Assembly (NCBI GenBank): GCA_003133075.1
Contig: PKZN01000087.1
Coordinates: 31,277 to 39,796, forward strand
Length of the DNA stretch: 8,520 bases
From: Acidimicrobiaceae bacterium
GTDB taxonomy: Bacteria; Actinomycetota; Acidimicrobiia; Acidimicrobiales; RAAP-2
Direction of reading: 5' to 3'
Part shown: piece by piece, positions 5,699 through 8,520 of the stretch
Layout: each line of letters opens with the position of its first letter
How positions within the stretch are numbered: the stretch's first letter is position 1
Made by a program: the position numbers and the translations under genes
The notes under the pieces: generated by a model
What the model was told of the DNA's origin: nothing
The model's database searches: none
Seen by the model: the letters and a program-made list of their open reading frames with translations, nothing else

Positions 5699-6960
5699 GC
5701 CTGATGGACCAGTTCAGGTACGGGAGCCGGTTGCACTTGGGTCACTGAGGACCAGAGCGCGAAGTTCAAGGGGTAGATCAGGTAGCCGATGCGCGTCGCG
5801 GTCGCGACGCACATGAGCACCGCGAATATCACGCTCATCACGCCGAGCAGTTGTGACAACGTCAAGGGCCAGTGACGTCGCAGATACTTGGTCGTGAAGT
5901 AGCCGCCGATCACGAACGCGACGGGGGCGAGGATGTGTCCGAGCACGGGGACCCACGTCGTGAGGATGTGACCCGGAAGCGCCGAGGCGGCCGGCGACTT
6001 CACGCCCGCGAGCCCCAGGGGGAACGCGAACACGTTCGACATGAACGCGGCCGGTGCGCGAAAGACGAAGGGCACCGTGGTCGCCGCCACGATGGCCACG
6101 ATCCACGTCAACAGTCGCTTCCAGGTCGATCGGTCCTCGCGGTCGCGGGTCACGAGCAACGCGCCCACCGCCATGGGCCAGGCGGTGAGTTTCATCGCGG
6201 CCGCGAGCCCGAAGCTCACGCCCGCCAGATTGGTTTGTCGACGTTGCAGCGCCGCCACCCCGAGCAGCAACAACGCCAGGATCGGCATGTCGTCGCCACC
6301 GGTCGAAAGGAAGAGTGCGCCCGTCGGCAGGGCGATCAATACCTGGGCGACCCGGATCTTCTGATCCTTCGACAGTCGCAGCAGCGCGAGCGCCCACCCA
6401 CTCGTCAAGAGCGTCATCAAGGTCATCACGATCCGCGCATCGGTGAGTCCCTTGCTTTCGTGCCTGGCGGCCGAGGGCAGTCCGAAGATGCCCATCAGGG
6501 GAAAGTAGGGAAAGAACGACTCGAAGGCCGGGATGCCCTTTATCTCGTTGATCACGCGTCCGTGCTCGTCGTAGGTGCGGTAGGGGTCCTGGCCCTTGCT
6601 CAAGAGTTGACCCGCCCGTGAGATGACCCCAACCTCGGGCTGGGCGTGGCGCCAGTGCGCTTCGAGCCCCAAGGGAATGAACACCGCCCCGAGCATGACG
6701 AGACCCACGAGCCCTACCCGGAAGAGGTGTCGCCGGTTCGTGAGACGGCGCCCGATGAAGAAGGCGAGCACGGCGGCGAGCGCGTAGGGACCCACCGTGA
6801 GATATCCCCACTGCCACTGCGCGGGCTGGGTCGACCGCAGCGCCAGGACGAGGGCGAAGATCGACGCGAACGCGTAGAGCACAGCGTCACCCGTGACGGC
6901 ACCCAAGGCATTCCAGCGCACCATGAATCCGTCGCGCACCGTCCAGACCCGCGCCAACAT
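5695..6960 (-). CDS. GT87/DUF2029-type integral membrane glycosyltransferase
   Basis: A very hydrophobic protein of 421 residues from the ATG at 6960, with about ten predicted membrane segments. Proteins of this GT-C type usually transfer mannose or another sugar from a polyprenyl-phosphate donor on the outer face of the membrane. The supporting pattern is the first large loop, with PEVGVISRAGQLLSKGQDPY (108-127) then FFPYFPLMGIFGLP, and later STGGDDMPILALLLLGVAAL and LAAAMKLTAWP, which follow the DUF2029 order. The acidic residue expected 16 before the DPY motif, usually Asp, is Glu109 here. The ATG at 6960 is preferred to GTG codons at 6996 and 6993 because TACACT ends 7 bases upstream, suggesting a leaderless start; the longer form would have 433 residues. 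It lies 42 bases after the hydrolase. Donor and acceptor cannot be told from sequence. Confidence 0.8.
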   Translation of the reverse strand: MLARVWTVRDGFMVRWNALGAVTGDAVLYAFASIFALVLALRSTQPAQWQWGYLTVGPYALAAVLAFFIGRRLTNRRHLFRVGLVGLVMLGAVFIPLGLEAHWRHAQPEVGVISRAGQLLSKGQDPYRTYDEHGRVINEIKGIPAFESFFPYFPLMGIFGLPSAARHESKGLTDARIVMTLMTLLTSGWALALLRLSKDQKIRVAQVLIALPTGALFLSTGGDDMPILALLLLGVAALQRRQTNLAGVSFGLAAAMKLTAWPMAVGALLVTRDREDRSTWKRLLTWIVAIVAATTVPFVFRAPAAFMSNVFAFPLGLAGVKSPAASALPGHILTTWVPVLGHILAPVAFVIGGYFTTKYLRRHWPLTLSQLLGVMSVIFAVLMCVATATRIGYLIYPLNFALWSSVTQVQPAPVPELVHQA

Positions 6961-6967
6961 GAGGCCC

Positions 6968-6973
6968 AGTGTA
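6968..6973 (-). promoter_or_regulatory. Candidate -10 box of the glycosyltransferase gene
   Basis: The minus strand reads TACACT (TANNNT), then seven bases, then the ATG at 6960. There is no SD before this ATG. It fits a leaderless transcript, separate from or in addition to read-through from the hydrolase gene. No -35 match is visible. Confidence 0.4.
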
Positions 6974-7002
6974 CTGACGCGTGGCCGGCGCACCACCGTT
7001 GG

Positions 7003-7785
7003 TTACTCGAGCGCGTCGCGGTGCGCTCGCCGCAACGGATACTTCGTCACCGGAGGAACCGGACCGAGGAAGAAGCGCGTGATCATCCGCACACAGACCT
7101 TGGTCTGCTCCTTGAGGACCCCGTGCGACGCGCCGGGCAGCACGGCCAGCTGCGCAGCGGGCATCGCCTCGTAGAGCGCGACGGTGTGATCGAGTCGCGC
7201 GACGTCATCGTCGCCCGACATCACGAGCACCGGCACACTGACCCCGCGGAGATCGTCGACGCGCAACGTCGGTTGGGTCTTCACCAACGAAAGGGACTTT
7301 TCGACGACGGCGGCCGCGTGATCGATGCCGTCGGGCGAGCGCGTCGCGAAGTCCTGGGCGAACTCCTCGAAACCCTGGCTCGTCGGAGTGAACTCGGGCA
7401 TCGGCACGAGCCCGTCGTGGTGGAAGTTCGCCCCGACGAGTACCACTCGGCGCAGGAGGTCCGGCCGACGAAGGGCGACGAGCAACGCCACGTTGGCGCC
7501 GTCGCTGTGACCCACCAGGTAGACCCGACGATCTAGCAGGCTCAAGAACGCGATGGTCTCTTCGGCCATGTCGTCGTAACTGAAGGGTTGATCCGTGTCC
7601 GGGGTTCGGCCGTGTCCGCGTCGATCGAACGCCGCAACGGCGAAGGACGTGCTCAGCGGTCGTTCGAGTACCGAGAGGAGGCTCTCGCTCGAGCTCAGTC
7701 CCCCGTGCAAGAGCACGACGGTTCGACCTTTTTTCTTGGGCAGTCGCGCCCAGGTGGGGTGGCCGTTGAGGAGAATTCGCGTCAC
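7003..7785 (-). CDS. Alpha/beta-fold hydrolase
   Basis: A cytosolic serine hydrolase of 260 residues from the GTG at 7785. Visible in order are VVLLHGG (23-29), the oxyanion-hole loop; FDRRGHGRT (53-61); the nucleophile elbow GHSDGA with Ser94 (92-97); VLVMSGDDD (186-194), which holds the likely acid; and GASHGVL with His221 (218-224). The triad is therefore complete. The cap between about 120 and 165 is short and helical. No signal peptide is seen. The substrate is unknown: esterase, lipase or a C-C bond hydrolase are all possible. The frame extends upstream to a GTG at 7824, but the GTG at 7785 starts VTRILLNGHPTW and follows TACCAT by 6 bases, fitting a leaderless start. It is divergent from the AcuI-like gene and upstream of the glycosyltransferase gene. 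Confidence 0.92.
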   Translation of the reverse strand: MTRILLNGHPTWARLPKKKGRTVVLLHGGLSSSESLLSVLERPLSTSFAVAAFDRRGHGRTPDTDQPFSYDDMAEETIAFLSLLDRRVYLVGHSDGANVALLVALRRPDLLRRVVLVGANFHHDGLVPMPEFTPTSQGFEEFAQDFATRSPDGIDHAAAVVEKSLSLVKTQPTLRVDDLRGVSVPVLVMSGDDDVARLDHTVALYEAMPAAQLAVLPGASHGVLKEQTKVCVRMITRFFLGPVPPVTKYPLRRAHRDALE

Positions 7786-7840
7786 CCGGGCATGGTATTG
7801 GCTGCGAGAGCCCCGTGGCGCCACTGCCTAATCTGGAGCG
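7786..7840. promoter_or_regulatory. Divergent hydrolase/acuI promoter region with 10-bp palindrome
   Basis: Two -10 candidates face away from each other. On the minus strand TACCAT (7797-7792) ends 6 bases before the hydrolase GTG at 7785. On the plus strand TAATCT (7829-7834) ends 6 bases before the acuI GTG at 7841. Between them is a perfect palindrome, GTGGCGCCAC (7815-7824), about 5 bases upstream of the acuI -10 and near the -35 position for the hydrolase. It could be a shared operator. No good -35 hexamer is seen in either direction. Confidence 0.45.
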
Positions 7841-8520
7841 GTGAGAGCGTTCGTCATTGAAGAAACGTCCGGCGAAGTTCACTGCGAGGTTCGCGAACGT
7901 GACGCCGTGGCGAGCGACGACGGTGACGTGCTCATTGAGGTCGAGTACTCGAGTGTCAACTTCAAAGACGAGATGGCGGCGACCGCGCCGAGCCGAGTTC
8001 GACGGGTCGCCTCACTCGTGGGGGGCGTCGACGCCGCGGGCCTCGTCGCGGTCTCGCCGACTGATGAGGTCGCCGTGGGCGAGTTGGTCGCGGTGCACGG
8101 CGGCAACCTCGGTGTCGGACGAGACGGCGGGTTCGCCACACAGCTCTACGCGCCTGCGCGCTATCTCTCGGTGTTGCCCGCACCGCTGACGGCGCGTGAC
8201 GCCATGGTCATTGGCACGGCGGGCTTCACCGCGATGGCCAGCGTCCTCGCCCTCGAAGATCGAGGGTTATCCGCCGGTGCCACGGTGCTGGTCACCGGGG
8301 CGACCGGTGGAGTGGGATCCCAAGCCGTTCACTTCCTCGCCCTACGGGGATATCGTCCCATCGCCTCGACCGGATCACGCGAACACGTGGCGTGGCTGGA
8401 ACACCTCGGGGCGGTAGGGGTCATTGGACGCGACGAGATCAGTGCGCGACCCGAACGCGTCCTCGACGCTGAGCGCTGGGATGGCGCGGTTGACTGCGTG
8501 GGTGGCGCGACGTTGCACGC
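7841..8520 (+). CDS. acuI: AcuI/YhdH-type acrylyl-CoA reductase, N-terminal 226 codons
   Basis: The gene runs off the right edge; 226 codons are visible, roughly two thirds of the usual 330 residues. It is a zinc-independent MDR-family oxidoreductase. Matches to the AcuI/YhdH group are SSVNFKDEMA (37-46), GGVDAAGLV (61-69), GGFATQLYAP (96-105), IGTAGFTAMASVLALE (124-139) and the nucleotide-binding loop VTGATGGVGSQAV (151-163), followed by STGS (176-179), where NADPH-using members read the 2'-phosphate. AcuI reduces acrylyl-CoA to propionyl-CoA with NADPH, in detoxification, DMSP breakdown or 3-hydroxypropionate pathways. Zinc ligands of classical alcohol dehydrogenases are absent, as expected. 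The GTG start has no usable SD (GGAG only 2 bases away) but TAATCT ends 6 bases upstream. The substrate is inferred from family; another quinone-oxidoreductase-like activity is possible. Confidence 0.9.
   Translation, partial: MRAFVIEETSGEVHCEVRERDAVASDDGDVLIEVEYSSVNFKDEMAATAPSRVRRVASLVGGVDAAGLVAVSPTDEVAVGELVAVHGGNLGVGRDGGFATQLYAPARYLSVLPAPLTARDAMVIGTAGFTAMASVLALEDRGLSAGATVLVTGATGGVGSQAVHFLALRGYRPIASTGSREHVAWLEHLGAVGVIGRDEISARPERVLDAERWDGAVDCVGGATLH

Noticed and set aside
5699..5720. Possible terminator hairpin after the convergent stops (CTGA...TCAG)
   Set aside because: The arms are only about 4 bp and no T-run follows.
5714..6817. 367-codon minus-strand frame, and plus-strand frames at 5872-6621 and 6646-7536
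   Set aside because: All are Arg/Gly/His-rich shadows of the glycosyltransferase and hydrolase genes, whose own frames show coherent membrane segments and a catalytic triad.

Overview
The window is a gene-dense stretch of a high-GC bacterial chromosome. It holds ten protein genes, two of them cut by the window edges, and no RNA genes, mobile elements or CRISPR arrays that I can see. Many GTG starts, several apparently leaderless genes with TANNNT -10 boxes, and a MerR-type regulator resembling mycobacterial Rv1830 point to an actinobacterium. Glycine decarboxylase split into two subunits is unlike the single-chain enzyme of mycobacteria, so I lean towards a deep lineage such as Acidimicrobiia. 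That placement is inference.

Region 1 (1-3410, minus strand) is one tightly packed operon read right to left: a MerR-family regulator, a small PD-(D/E)XK-like protein, gcvT, gcvPA and the first 44 codons of gcvPB. Neighbouring reading frames overlap by 4, 1 or 4 bases, and the one real gap is 7 bases. GcvT and the two GcvP subunits are parts of the glycine cleavage system, which feeds one-carbon units into folate. gcvH is not in view. The regulator heads the operon and has a perfect 6-bp inverted repeat just upstream that may be its own operator.

Region 2 (3483-5698) centres on a divergent thiamine pair. thiG (minus) makes the thiazole half of thiamine and thiD (plus) phosphorylates the pyrimidine half. 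They start 42 bp apart with a shared inverted repeat between them. thiD overlaps a membrane-anchored protein of unknown function by 4 bases.

Region 3 (5695-7785, minus strand) holds an alpha/beta hydrolase followed by a multi-pass GT87/DUF2029-type glycosyltransferase, whose stop codon overlaps that of the convergent membrane-anchored gene.

Region 4 (7841 to the right edge, plus strand) is the first 226 codons of an AcuI/YhdH-type acrylyl-CoA reductase, divergent from the hydrolase with a perfect 10-bp palindrome between them.

No wholly new system is evident. The most notable signals are regulatory: all five genes that are not translationally coupled and lack a convincing Shine-Dalgarno site have TANNNT exactly 6 or 7 bases before the start codon, and three intergenic dyads lie on or next to predicted promoters.
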